A stretch of 64,000 nucleotides of DNA from the NCBI RefSeq assembly GCF_003797825.1, contig NZ_RKME01000001.1, forward strand, positions 310,001-374,000, read 5' to 3'. How positions within the stretch are numbered: position 1 is the stretch's first letter; each line of letters starts with the position of its first letter. Positions 1 to 8,819 of this stretch are shown one piece after another. The translations under genes and the position numbers were made by a program. Under the pieces are notes generated by a model. That model was not told where the DNA came from and searched no databases. It saw only the letters and a list, made by a program, of their open reading frames with translations. This DNA is from Gordonia sp. OPL2. GTDB taxonomy: Bacteria > Actinomycetota > Actinomycetes > Mycobacteriales > Mycobacteriaceae.

Positions 1-3000
1 ATCACGATGCACGCGCCCGTCGACAGCGGACCCCACAATTCCCAGACCGAGAAGTCGAAGGCGTACGAGTGGAACATCGTCCACACGTCGTCGGCGGTCA
101 CGTCGAACAGTCCGGCGGTGGCGTCGAGCAGGGCCAGGACGTTGCCGTGGGTCACGCTGACACCCTTGGGACGTCCGGTCGATCCGGAGGTGAAGATGAC
201 GTAGGCGAGGTGGTCCGGGCCGACGTCCGGGAGTCTCGCCGGCCCGGTGCCGTCGGTGGCGGCTTCCGCGAGGTACCGCTCGTCCACGGTCAGGCGTGGG
301 CGTGCGTCCTCGAGGATTCCGGTGACCCGGTCGACGGGGTGGTCGGGATCGATCGGCACGTAGGCGGCGCCGGCCCGCAGGATCGCCAGGAGGGCGATCA
401 CCAGATCGGCCGAGCGGGGCACCATGAGCGCGACGAGGTCGCCGGGCGCGACGCCGTCGGCGATCATTCGGTAGGCCAGTGCGGCACTGCGCCTGTCGAT
501 CTCGTCATAGGTGAGACGGTCGCCGCCCGCGACGACCGCCGTTCGTGTACCGAACTGCGCGAACGTGGCGGTCACGAGGTCGACGAGGCTGCGGTGCGTG
601 CGCCCGGGACGCAGGTCGCCGCCGGCCGTCGCGACGGGCGTGGCGGGCAGACTCCGTGATCCGGCGAGTCGCAGGTCTGCCAGGCGCGTGCCGGGAGCAC
701 CGGCGAACAGGTCGAGGACCGCGAGGACACGGTCGGCGAGATCGTCCGCGGTACGGCGATCGAAGAGGTCGGTGGCGTATTCGAGACGCAACCGGATGCC
801 GGAATCGTCCGCGAGCTCCGCGAATTCGAAGGTCAGGTCGAACTTCGAGGTGGTCGTCGGCACGAAGAGCGGTACGGCGTCGAGACCGTCGAACCGGGGC
901 GCGACGATGGGATCCCGGTACTGCACCATCGTCTGGAACAACGGATGACGTGCCAGGGAGCGGTCCGGGGCGAGTTCGGTGACGACCTCGTCGAAGGGCA
1001 CGTCCTGATGATCGTAGGCGGCGAGATCAGCGGACCGCACCCGCGCCAGGACCCCGGTGAGATCCGGGTTGCCGGACAGATCCGTGCGCAGGGTCAGTGT
1101 GTTGACGAACATGCCGATCATCCGGTCGGCGGCGGCGGCCGAACGCCCGGCCACAGGGGTCCCGACGACGATGTCCTGGCCGGCGCCGGATGCCGAGAGC
1201 GCCACGGCGACAGCGGCATGCGTGAGCATGAACATGGTCACGCCGTCGCCCCGTGCATGACTGCGCAGCCTCGACAGGCGGTCGGCGCCGACGACGCGCA
1301 CGACCTCGTCACCGCCATGACCGCGGTCATGGCCACGCGGACGGTCCACGGGGAGATCGAGTTCCTCTGGCGCACCGGCCAACTCGCGGCGCCAGAACTC
1401 CAGCTGCGAGCGTGCGCGTGAGCCGGGTTCGTCGCTGCTGCCGAGGCGGCGCAGTTGCCACACGGTGTGATCGGCGAACTGGATCGGCGGTGGGGACACC
1501 TCGATGCCGTTGTAGCCCGCCGCGAGCTCCTCGAAGAGCCGACCGGCCGACCACTCGTCGGCGGCGATGTGATGCACGGTGATCAGCAGGGTCGACGTCG
1601 CCTGTCCTGGGTTCGCCGACTCTTCCGACGCCGCAGTGTGCAGCAGATCGGCACGCACGGGCAGGTCGGCGGCCAGATCGAACGGTCGCGCGATGAGGGC
1701 GTCGATCGCCGGAGTCGTGTCGGGTTCGCCGGCGATCTCGCCGACCATGATCTCGCCGAGTCCGAGATCGTCTGCGGCCGAGGGTGGATCGACGATCTGG
1801 GCACCGTCGACGATCCTGGTCCGCAGCGCCTCGTGACGACGCACGATCCCACGCAGTGCCGTCACGAGCCGGTCCCGATCCGGCTCGCCGGTCAGTCGGA
1901 CGGCAAACGGAATGGTGTAGGCGGCGTCGTCGATCCCGCTCTGGAACCAGAGCCTGCGCTGCGCCGGCGAGAGGGGCAGCGGATCAGGTCGCACATCGAG
2001 GACGGTCGGCTCGTCCGGTGTCGAGGCACTGTCGGTCGTCGTGGTCGCCGTTGTCGCCGCGCCCGTCGCATCGGCGACGAGGTCGACGAGTTGTGACAAC
2101 ACGGGACGGTCGAAAACCTGGGCGACCGTGAGGACGGCGCCGGTGGCGACCCGGAGGCGGGTCAGCACCCGGGTCGCGGACAACGAGTGACCCCCGAGAT
2201 CGAAGAAGTCGTCGTCGAGTCCGGGCTCCGGGACGCCGAGGACATCGGCCACGATGCCGACGACGTCACGTTCGAGATCGGTCGTGGGCAGCCGTCGTTC
2301 GGTCCGGCGGACGGTGTCGGGTGTGGGGAGCCTGCGGCGGTCGATCTTTCCGCCGGGCGTCAGCGGCAGGGTGTCGAGCCGAGTCCACGTCGACGGCACC
2401 ATGTGGCCGGGTAGACGCTCGCGGAGTCGGTCGGTGATGTCGGGGATGTCGGCGGTGCCGGTGAGGTAGGCGTCGAGCCGGACGACCCCCTCGCCTCGCC
2501 CGTCCGCGGGCCTGCCCGCGACGACGACGGCGGCATCGACGCCGTCGACGGCGACGAGCGCCGACTCGACCTCGCCGAGTTCCACGCGGTGACCGCGGAT
2601 CTTCACCTGGTCGTCGCTGCGGCCGAGCAGCCGCAGCGTTCCGTCTCCGTCGAGGACGGCGCGATCCCCGGAGCGATACATGCGTGCGCCGGAACCGTCC
2701 GCGGCCGCGACGAATCGGGCGGCCGTCTGATCCGGACGACGGTGATAGCCGCGGGCGAGTTGGACACCGGCGACATAGAGTTCCCCGGGTACACCGGGCG
2801 GCACCGGCCGCAGGCGGCGGTCGAGCACCCACAACCGGGCCCCGGGTACGGCCGTGCCGATGTGCACCGGGCCGGTGACGACACCGGTGGCCACGTCTCC
2901 CGCGACCTCCGAGGACCCATACGAGTTCACGATCGTGTCCGCGGATGCGTGCAAACGCTCGATGACGGAGGGCGGCAACGGTTCTCCGGAGACGATCCAG

Positions 3001-5129
3001 CGGTGTGGTCGCAATGGCCCCGTGGTCGCCTCGGCCGCATCGACCATCGCGAGCGCGAGCGAGGGGACCGCCGTGATCTGGTCGGCACCACAGGCGGCGG
3101 CGAGCTCCGCGAGCTGCCCGGCGTCCCGCGCGGCCGTGTCGTCGGCGAGGACGACCGTCGCCCCGGCCGCGAGTGCGCCGAACAGTTCGGTGGTGCCGTC
3201 GATGAACGCGAACGAGCTCTTGGCGAGCACGGTGGTGCCGTCCCACTGCCGTGCGGCCCAGCCGATCCGGTTCGCGAGGGCGCCGGCCGTGCCGACGACA
3301 CCCTTGGGGACGCCGGTCGAGCCGGAGGTGTAGACGAGGTAGGCGGCGGCGTCGGGGTGGACGGCGGCGACGGGCAGAGTCGAGGTGTCGGCGGTCGTCT
3401 CCGCGACGATGTCGGCGAGCGCGGCGTCGTCGACGAGCAGGTCCGGATTCGCATCGGCCAGCATGACGGCGACGCGGTCGGCCGGATACGTGGGATCGAT
3501 GGGCAGATAGGCGGCTCCGGCACGCGTGATGGCCACCAGCATGGCCACTGCCTCCGGGCTGCGACGCACGGCGAGCGCGACCACCGACTCGTCGCGAATA
3601 CCGCGACGGTGCAGTGCGGCCGCGAATCGGGCTGTCATGGCGTCGAATTCGCGATAGCCGAGCCGGGTGTCACCGGCGATCACGGCGAGCCGCCGGCCGG
3701 TCCGCGCGGCTGTCTCGGCGATCTGTTCGGCGACCGGGTGGAAGGGGAGTGCCGGTACCGGATCATCCTGCCCGATGGCGGGGAGCTTCGTGGTCGCGTC
3801 GTCGGCGTGGAGGTCATCGCGGTGTGAGTCGACCCGGGGCAGTCGACCCACCGGCACGTCGACACCGTCGGCGAGCGTCTGGAGCAGGGCGACCAGTGCA
3901 TCGAGAAGCCGGGGGTCGGCACCGCGGCGTTCGAACACCACCCGGACCTGCGGATCGTCCTCGACGATGAGGGTTGCCGGATACGAGTTCTCGTCATCGA
4001 TGACGGGTCGGACCCCGCCCCGCGGGAAACTCTCGAACACCACGACGGAGTCGAACAATTCGCCCATACCCATCGCCGACTGGATGTCGCCGAGCGGTGT
4101 GTGGTGATGATCGAGGAGCGCGAGTTGCTCGCGCTGCACGCGGGTGAGCAGCCCGGTCGGTGTCTCCGTCGGGTCCAGCCGGATGCGGACCGGGACGGTG
4201 TTGATGAGCATCCCGACCATCTCGTCCACACCCGGGACCGCCGGATGACGACCGGAGACCACGGCGCCGAAGACCACGTCGTCGCTGTCGGTCAGATCGG
4301 CCAGGACCAGTGCCCAACTCACCTGGATCAGGGTGTTCAGCGTCGCACCGGAACGGTGGGCGAGAGCGCGCAGCGCCGACGACTGTTCGGTGGAGAGCCG
4401 ATGGTCGGTCCATCGTGACCGGACCGGATCGTCCGACAGGGCTCCGCCTGACAGTGGTCCTCCCGAGACCGGTCGATCGGTGTGCCGGTCGACGGTTGGC
4501 ACCCGGGTGGGGCCACGGAGGTCGGCCAGGGCCCGGGTCCAGACCTCGGTGTCGGTGGGACGTGCTGTCAGCCAGTCCAGGAATGTGCTGATCGGTTGCG
4601 CGGGTGGCAGTTCGACGCCGCGGAGGACGCCGACGATCTCGTCGAGGACGCGATGGATCGACCACCCGTCCACGGCGACGTGGTGTGCGACCATCACCAG
4701 GGTGGAGGTGGATGGCCGCTCGGACGTCCGCTCCGTCACGAGGACGAACCGCACCGGCGGTGGCGACGTGAGGGACACCCCTTGCGTCCGTTGGTCCGCG
4801 TGTACCGCGGCGATGTCCGACGGACCGTCGAACTCGAGGTGAGCGAACGGGACCGTGACCTCGGCATGAACCCGCGCGACGGGCTGCCCGGTGCGGCGAC
4901 GGGTGTACGAGGTCCTCAGGGAGGCGTGGCGCCCGACGACGGTGTCGATCGCACGGCGCACGGCGTCGGCGTCGAGCCCGGCCGCGGGTCCGAGGTCGAG
5001 ATCGGCCAGGATCAGGTAGGGGTCGGTCTCGCCGACCGCGCGGGGTCGCGTCGAGTGATAGACGATCGCCTCTTGCAGGGGCGTCAGGGGCAGGATGTCG
5101 TCGAGGCCCCCCTCACGCGCGGCACTCAC
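1..5129 (-). CDS. Non-ribosomal peptide synthetase, C-A-T-C-A..., 3' end beyond window
   Basis: This is a siderophore-type NRPS with 1709 codons visible before it runs off base 1. Domains in order: condensation (HHVAVDGWS near residue 150), adenylation (YTSGSTGVPKG near 600), carrier (LGGHSLSA near 980), condensation (HHIAADEWS near 1185) and a second adenylation domain (FTSGSTGRPKG near 1643; FDFSVWELWG near 1690). Mapped onto GrsA, the first A domain reads I-D-T-T-I-S-S-G-D. This lacks Asp235 but has Asp at 236, resembling the published beta-alanine signature VDxVISxGDK, so a beta-amino acid is inferred. The second A domain shows only D-F-W, which fits Thr among others. The GTG start overlaps the upstream NRPS stop by 4 bases (GTGA), so the two are translationally coupled. 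No epimerase or thioesterase is visible. Confidence 0.93.
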   Translation of the reverse strand, partial: MSAAREGGLDDILPLTPLQEAIVYHSTRPRAVGETDPYLILADLDLGPAAGLDADAVRRAIDTVVGRHASLRTSYTRRRTGQPVARVHAEVTVPFAHLEFDGPSDIAAVHADQRTQGVSLTSPPPVRFVLVTERTSERPSTSTLVMVAHHVAVDGWSIHRVLDEIVGVLRGVELPPAQPISTFLDWLTARPTDTEVWTRALADLRGPTRVPTVDRHTDRPVSGGPLSGGALSDDPVRSRWTDHRLSTEQSSALRALAHRSGATLNTLIQVSWALVLADLTDSDDVVFGAVVSGRHPAVPGVDEMVGMLINTVPVRIRLDPTETPTGLLTRVQREQLALLDHHHTPLGDIQSAMGMGELFDSVVVFESFPRGGVRPVIDDENSYPATLIVEDDPQVRVVFERRGADPRLLDALVALLQTLADGVDVPVGRLPRVDSHRDDLHADDATTKLPAIGQDDPVPALPFHPVAEQIAETAARTGRRLAVIAGDTRLGYREFDAMTARFAAALHRRGIRDESVVALAVRRSPEAVAMLVAITRAGAAYLPIDPTYPADRVAVMLADANPDLLVDDAALADIVAETTADTSTLPVAAVHPDAAAYLVYTSGSTGVPKGVVGTAGALANRIGWAARQWDGTTVLAKSSFAFIDGTTELFGALAAGATVVLADDTAARDAGQLAELAAACGADQITAVPSLALAMVDAAEATTGPLRPHRWIVSGEPLPPSVIERLHASADTIVNSYGSSEVAGDVATGVVTGPVHIGTAVPGARLWVLDRRLRPVPPGVPGELYVAGVQLARGYHRRPDQTAARFVAAADGSGARMYRSGDRAVLDGDGTLRLLGRSDDQVKIRGHRVELGEVESALVAVDGVDAAVVVAGRPADGRGEGVVRLDAYLTGTADIPDITDRLRERLPGHMVPSTWTRLDTLPLTPGGKIDRRRLPTPDTVRRTERRLPTTDLERDVVGIVADVLGVPEPGLDDDFFDLGGHSLSATRVLTRLRVATGAVLTVAQVFDRPVLSQLVDLVADATGAATTATTTTDSASTPDEPTVLDVRPDPLPLSPAQRRLWFQSGIDDAAYTIPFAVRLTGEPDRDRLVTALRGIVRRHEALRTRIVDGAQIVDPPSAADDLGLGEIMVGEIAGEPDTTPAIDALIARPFDLAADLPVRADLLHTAASEESANPGQATSTLLITVHHIAADEWSAGRLFEELAAGYNGIEVSPPPIQFADHTVWQLRRLGSSDEPGSRARSQLEFWRRELAGAPEELDLPVDRPRGHDRGHGGDEVVRVVGADRLSRLRSHARGDGVTMFMLTHAAVAVALSASGAGQDIVVGTPVAGRSAAAADRMIGMFVNTLTLRTDLSGNPDLTGVLARVRSADLAAYDHQDVPFDEVVTELAPDRSLARHPLFQTMVQYRDPIVAPRFDGLDAVPLFVPTTTSKFDLTFEFAELADDSGIRLRLEYATDLFDRRTADDLADRVLAVLDLFAGAPGTRLADLRLAGSRSLPATPVATAGGDLRPGRTHRSLVDLVTATFAQFGTRTAVVAGGDRLTYDEIDRRSAALAYRMIADGVAPGDLVALMVPRSADLVIALLAILRAGAAYVPIDPDHPVDRVTGILEDARPRLTVDERYLAEAATDGTGPARLPDVGPDHLAYVIFTSGSTGRPKGVSVTHGNVLALLDATAGLFDVTADDVWTMFHSYAFDFSVWELWGPLSTGACIV

Positions 5130-8100
5130 AGCAGGTTCCCGTCCATCAGTTCGTCCATCTCATCGGAATCGATTCCCGCAGTGGTCATCCGGTCGCTTAC
5201 GCCGGGGGTCGGGTCCACGGTGGCCGGGGCCGATGCGACAGGACCGGCGACCGGACCGTCGACCGGACGCGCACGGGTCGCGAGCGCAGCGACGGTCGGA
5301 CCGTCGAAGACGTCGAGAACGGTGATCCCCAGTCCCCGGCGGGCCGCGCCGGCGACGAGTCGTACCGCGCTGATGCTGTCACCGCCCAGGTGGAAGAAGT
5401 TCTCGTCGATCCCGACGCGAGGGAGCCGCAGGACCGCGGCGTACACGTCGGCCAACGCATGTTCGGCGGGCGTACGCGGCGCCCGGCCGTGACCGGCACG
5501 GGCGGCGAAGTCGGGTGCGGGCAGAGCCCGGCGATCGACCTTCCCGTTGGGCGTGAGGGGCAGGACGGGCACCACGACGACTGCCGCGGGCACCATGTAG
5601 TCGGGCAGCCGCGATGCCACATGGTCGAGGAGCGCGAACACATCGACCGTCGCGTCGTCGGCCGGGACGACGTGCGCGATCAACCGTCCGTCGATCGTCG
5701 AGGCGACCGCGTGTGCGACCGAAACATGATCGGCAAGTGTGCTTTCGATGTCGCCGAGTTCGATCCGGAAACCCCGGACCTTGACCTGGTGATCGATCCG
5801 ACCGAGGCACTCCAGCGTCCCGTCGGCGTCCGTTCGCGCGAGGTCGCCGGTGCGATACATCCGTGCACCCGGTCGGCCGAAAGGATCAGCGACGAACCGC
5901 TGGGCCGTCAGCGCGGTGAGTCCGCGATAGCCGCGGGCGAGTCCGTCGCCGCTGAGGTAGAGCTCGCCGATCCGCCCCTGCGCCACGGGATTCAACGCGG
6001 CATCGAGAATCCGCACGCCGGTGTTGTCGACGGGTGCGCCGATCCGGATCCCGGCGGCGTCGACGGGAGCGGTCGTCGACCAGATCGTCGTCTCCGTCGG
6101 GCCGTACATGTTGCGCACGGACCGCGCGCATGCGACGAGACCATCGGCCACCGCGCGCGGGAGCTGTTCGCCGCCGACGAGGACGTCGACGCCGGTCAGC
6201 GCACTGCCGTGGCCGCTGTCGAGGACCGCGGACCAGAGTGACGGTGTCGCCTGCATCAGGTCGACGTCGTGGCGTCCGATGAGCGCGGCCAGGCGCGCAG
6301 GGTCGTGGACCTCCTCGGTCGTCGCCAGGACGACCGACGACCCCGCGGCGAGCGGGACGAGGGTCTCCAGGATCGAGATGTCGAACGAGATGGTCGTCAC
6401 CGCGAGCATCGTCCGGCCGATGTGCAGATCCAGCCGGCGGATCATGGCCCCGGTGAAGTTCTGCAAGGCACCGTGGCCGACGACGACACCCTTCGGTGTA
6501 CCGGTCGACCCCGATGTGTAGATGAGGTAGGCGGGCGAGTGTGCAGACGGGACGGGGTGTGCGCCGGGCCGGTGTTCGTTCGTGACCCGATGTCGCCGGA
6601 TGGTGGGGCCGTCGTCGCCGGTCACGATCGTGGCCACCGGCCGCGCGTCGTCGAGCGTTGCCCGGAGGCGGTCGTCGGGGAAGCCTGGATCCAGCGGCAG
6701 AAACGCTGCACCACGGCGCAACACGGCGAGCAGGGCCACGATCAGGTCGACGCTGCGCGGGAGTGCGACCGCCACCACGTCCTCGGCATCACACGGGCCG
6801 AGTCGCTCGGCGAGGATGTCGACTCGCCGTCGCAGCTCGGCGAACGTCACGAGTTCCTCTCCGCAGGCGACGGCACCGAGGTGTCCGGGCTGACGGAGGA
6901 CCCGGTCGACGAGAGGAGTCGGGTCGATCGCGGTCTGCGCCCGGTCGTCGGCCGCGCGGATCGCCATTCGTCGTGCGTCGCGACCGTCGGCATCGATCGC
7001 CGCGATCGGTCGCCCGTCGTCGGACATCGCGATCGCGACCAAGTCACCGAGCCCGCGGGCGATCTGCTCGAGCCGATCCCGGTCGTACAGAGCGGTATCC
7101 GCGTCGAGGACCAGCTCGAGATCCCCGGCCTCCGAACCGCCCAGGTCGAGGGCGGTGACGGACATGTCCACCACCGGACCGCGGGCGAGGGAGATGACCC
7201 GCGCCGTCGTCGACCCGAAACCGATCGTGGAGCCGAACGGCTTGATGTTGACCGTCGGTCCGACCGCGCCGTCGACGCCGATGTGCCGGAGGTCGCGCAC
7301 GATGTCCTCGCCGCGATAGCGCGCGTGCCCGGTGACCGTGCGTAGTCGGGCCGACACCCGATCGGAGATGTCGCCGACGGTGTCGCTGTGCCGGACCTCG
7401 ACGCGCAGCGGGATCACGTTCACCGTCGAGCACGGGACATTGGCCGCCGGCGAACCGAGCCGGTTCATCATCGGAAAACCGAGTACGACGTCGTGCGTCT
7501 CGGCCTCCCTCGCACAGAAGGCGGCGATCGCCGCAGTGAGCCGGGCCGGTGAGCGGGTGATCGCACCCGCGCGCGGAACGACGGTGCGGACGGTGTGGAC
7601 CGCGGCGGCCAGGCGATGCGTGCGAGGGCGATTCGAGAGTGTGAGTTGTCCGGTGACACCGGACAACTCGGACGACCAGAAGTCGCGATCGGAATCCGGC
7701 GCGACGTCGAAGTCGGCCGGCAGCGTGGTGATCGATCGCAGGACACGATCGTCGTCCGGGTCGGCGTACACCGCGGCGATGCGCCGGCCGATCAGGCCCA
7801 GACCGTACGCGTCGAGAACGATGTGATGCGCGATCAGCAGCAACGCGGTACGGCCACCGGAGGTCAGCACGGTGATCGAGGCGCACGGCCCGGCAGCGGG
7901 ATCGATCACCGAGCGGACGGCGGCCCGAGCATGGCGGTCCAGTGCGTCCTCGCCCCTGCCATCAGGGACACCATCATCGGCGACACCATCATCGGGGTCA
8001 CCGTCAGCCGGGATCTCGAGCCGGGTCACCGGGATCGCATCGCCGATCTGAACGGTGACGTCGCCGTCGGCGTCCGCGCGGAATCGACTACGGAGACCGT

Positions 8101-8257
8101 CGGACTCGTCGGCGACACGGCGGGCGGCGGCCAGGAGTCGCGCCGGGTCGGGCTCGATGTCGAATCGGAGCAGCTGACCGACGGTGAAGGCCGGCGACGT
8201 GGGCAGGACCGACTGGGCGAACCACAATCCGCGCTGCGCTGCAGACGCCCGCATCAC
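5126..8257 (-). CDS. Non-ribosomal peptide synthetase, C-A-T module, predicted glycine
   Basis: This is a single 1043-residue module. The condensation domain starts at the N-terminus (SAAQRGLWFAQ; active site HHIVLDAYG near 143). The adenylation domain has YTSGSTGTPKG near 580 and FDISILE near 626, and the carrier domain has LGGDSISAV near 960. An acidic tail follows with no release domain. The eight-position specificity code read against GrsA is D-I-L-Q-L-G-M-I-W, one change from the glycine code DILQLGLIW. As the first gene of its operon, next to a free aryl carrier protein, it probably condenses the aryl cap with glycine, as DhbF module 1 does. The start is GTG at 8257, with ATG directly after. 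An iron box lies about 65 bases upstream. Confidence 0.95.
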   Translation of the reverse strand: MMRASAAQRGLWFAQSVLPTSPAFTVGQLLRFDIEPDPARLLAAARRVADESDGLRSRFRADADGDVTVQIGDAIPVTRLEIPADGDPDDGVADDGVPDGRGEDALDRHARAAVRSVIDPAAGPCASITVLTSGGRTALLLIAHHIVLDAYGLGLIGRRIAAVYADPDDDRVLRSITTLPADFDVAPDSDRDFWSSELSGVTGQLTLSNRPRTHRLAAAVHTVRTVVPRAGAITRSPARLTAAIAAFCAREAETHDVVLGFPMMNRLGSPAANVPCSTVNVIPLRVEVRHSDTVGDISDRVSARLRTVTGHARYRGEDIVRDLRHIGVDGAVGPTVNIKPFGSTIGFGSTTARVISLARGPVVDMSVTALDLGGSEAGDLELVLDADTALYDRDRLEQIARGLGDLVAIAMSDDGRPIAAIDADGRDARRMAIRAADDRAQTAIDPTPLVDRVLRQPGHLGAVACGEELVTFAELRRRVDILAERLGPCDAEDVVAVALPRSVDLIVALLAVLRRGAAFLPLDPGFPDDRLRATLDDARPVATIVTGDDGPTIRRHRVTNEHRPGAHPVPSAHSPAYLIYTSGSTGTPKGVVVGHGALQNFTGAMIRRLDLHIGRTMLAVTTISFDISILETLVPLAAGSSVVLATTEEVHDPARLAALIGRHDVDLMQATPSLWSAVLDSGHGSALTGVDVLVGGEQLPRAVADGLVACARSVRNMYGPTETTIWSTTAPVDAAGIRIGAPVDNTGVRILDAALNPVAQGRIGELYLSGDGLARGYRGLTALTAQRFVADPFGRPGARMYRTGDLARTDADGTLECLGRIDHQVKVRGFRIELGDIESTLADHVSVAHAVASTIDGRLIAHVVPADDATVDVFALLDHVASRLPDYMVPAAVVVVPVLPLTPNGKVDRRALPAPDFAARAGHGRAPRTPAEHALADVYAAVLRLPRVGIDENFFHLGGDSISAVRLVAGAARRGLGITVLDVFDGPTVAALATRARPVDGPVAGPVASAPATVDPTPGVSDRMTTAGIDSDEMDELMDGNLL

Positions 8258-8320
8258 GGTCGCGAACCCGCGACACGACGAAACAGATCGCTGGGGAGTT
8301 CACGACGGACGATGCGCACG

Positions 8321-8339
8321 GTAGCTTAGCCTACCCAAC
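8321..8339. promoter_or_regulatory. IdeR/DtxR-like iron box upstream of the NRPS operon
   Basis: The 19-mer gtagcttagcctacccaac matches about 14 of 19 positions of the mycobacterial IdeR consensus TTAGGTTAGSCTAACCTAA. It lies 64-82 bases before the NRPS start, where an iron-bound repressor would block the minus-strand promoter. Confidence 0.65.
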
Positions 8340-8410
8340 CTTGTTGGTCCGGCCGAATCCGGCGCGGCCCGGGTCGACGGGCGGGGGCTGCCCGACCATC
8401 GGTCGCAAAG

Positions 8411-8429
8411 CAAGGTTAGGCTAAGTAAG
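8411..8429. promoter_or_regulatory. IdeR/DtxR-like iron box upstream of the aryl carrier gene
   Basis: caaggttaggctaagtaag contains the strong core AGGTTAGGCTAA and matches about 13 of 19 consensus positions. It sits about 110 bases before the carrier-protein start, so the two divergent operons probably each have an iron-repressed promoter. The rest of the 8258-8537 gap shows no gene. Confidence 0.65.
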
Positions 8430-8537
8430 GTTACTGTGCTCCGTCAGCGTCGGTCCATCGCACTCGCGCGACGTCTGTCGGGGGTCTTGCACCAGAGGCC
8501 GTCCCTGACCGGACGGCGGAAAAGGGGACATCACCAT

Positions 8538-8819
8538 ATGGCGACGACCAGCTCGACCTTGACCAGGGAGCAGATCATCGGCGACATCGCGGAGATCCTG
8601 CAGGTTCCCGCGGCCGAGATCGGAGACGAGACCAATGTGCTCGACGTCGGACTGGACTCCGTCCGGCTCATGTCGTTGATCGAACGATGGCGGGCGGCCG
8701 GTGCGGTGAAGGCCGACCTGGTCGCGCTCGCATCCGATCCGGTTGTCGGGTCCTGGGTGCGCGAACTGACCGCCGACGCCGCGGGCACCGCCGACGTCAC
8801 CGAGGAGGCCCGCCGATGA
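8538..8819 (+). CDS. Free-standing aryl carrier protein
   Basis: This is a 93-residue carrier domain with the phosphopantetheine serine at S41 in the motif GLDSVRLMSLIERWR. That wording is typical of the aryl carrier domain of EntB/DhbB-type proteins, but here no isochorismatase domain is attached. It should hold 2,3-dihydroxybenzoate or salicylate as a thioester for the NRPS and possibly for the halogenase encoded next to it. The ATG start follows AAAGGGGA by about nine bases. The stop overlaps the halogenase start (ATGA). The A domain that would load it is not in the window. Confidence 0.88.
   Translation: MATTSSTLTREQIIGDIAEILQVPAAEIGDETNVLDVGLDSVRLMSLIERWRAAGAVKADLVALASDPVVGSWVRELTADAAGTADVTEEARR

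Noticed and set aside
2589..3827. Plus-strand frame of 412 codons inside the NRPS
   Set aside because: Antisense to a continuous C-A-T-C-A coding frame with all core motifs.
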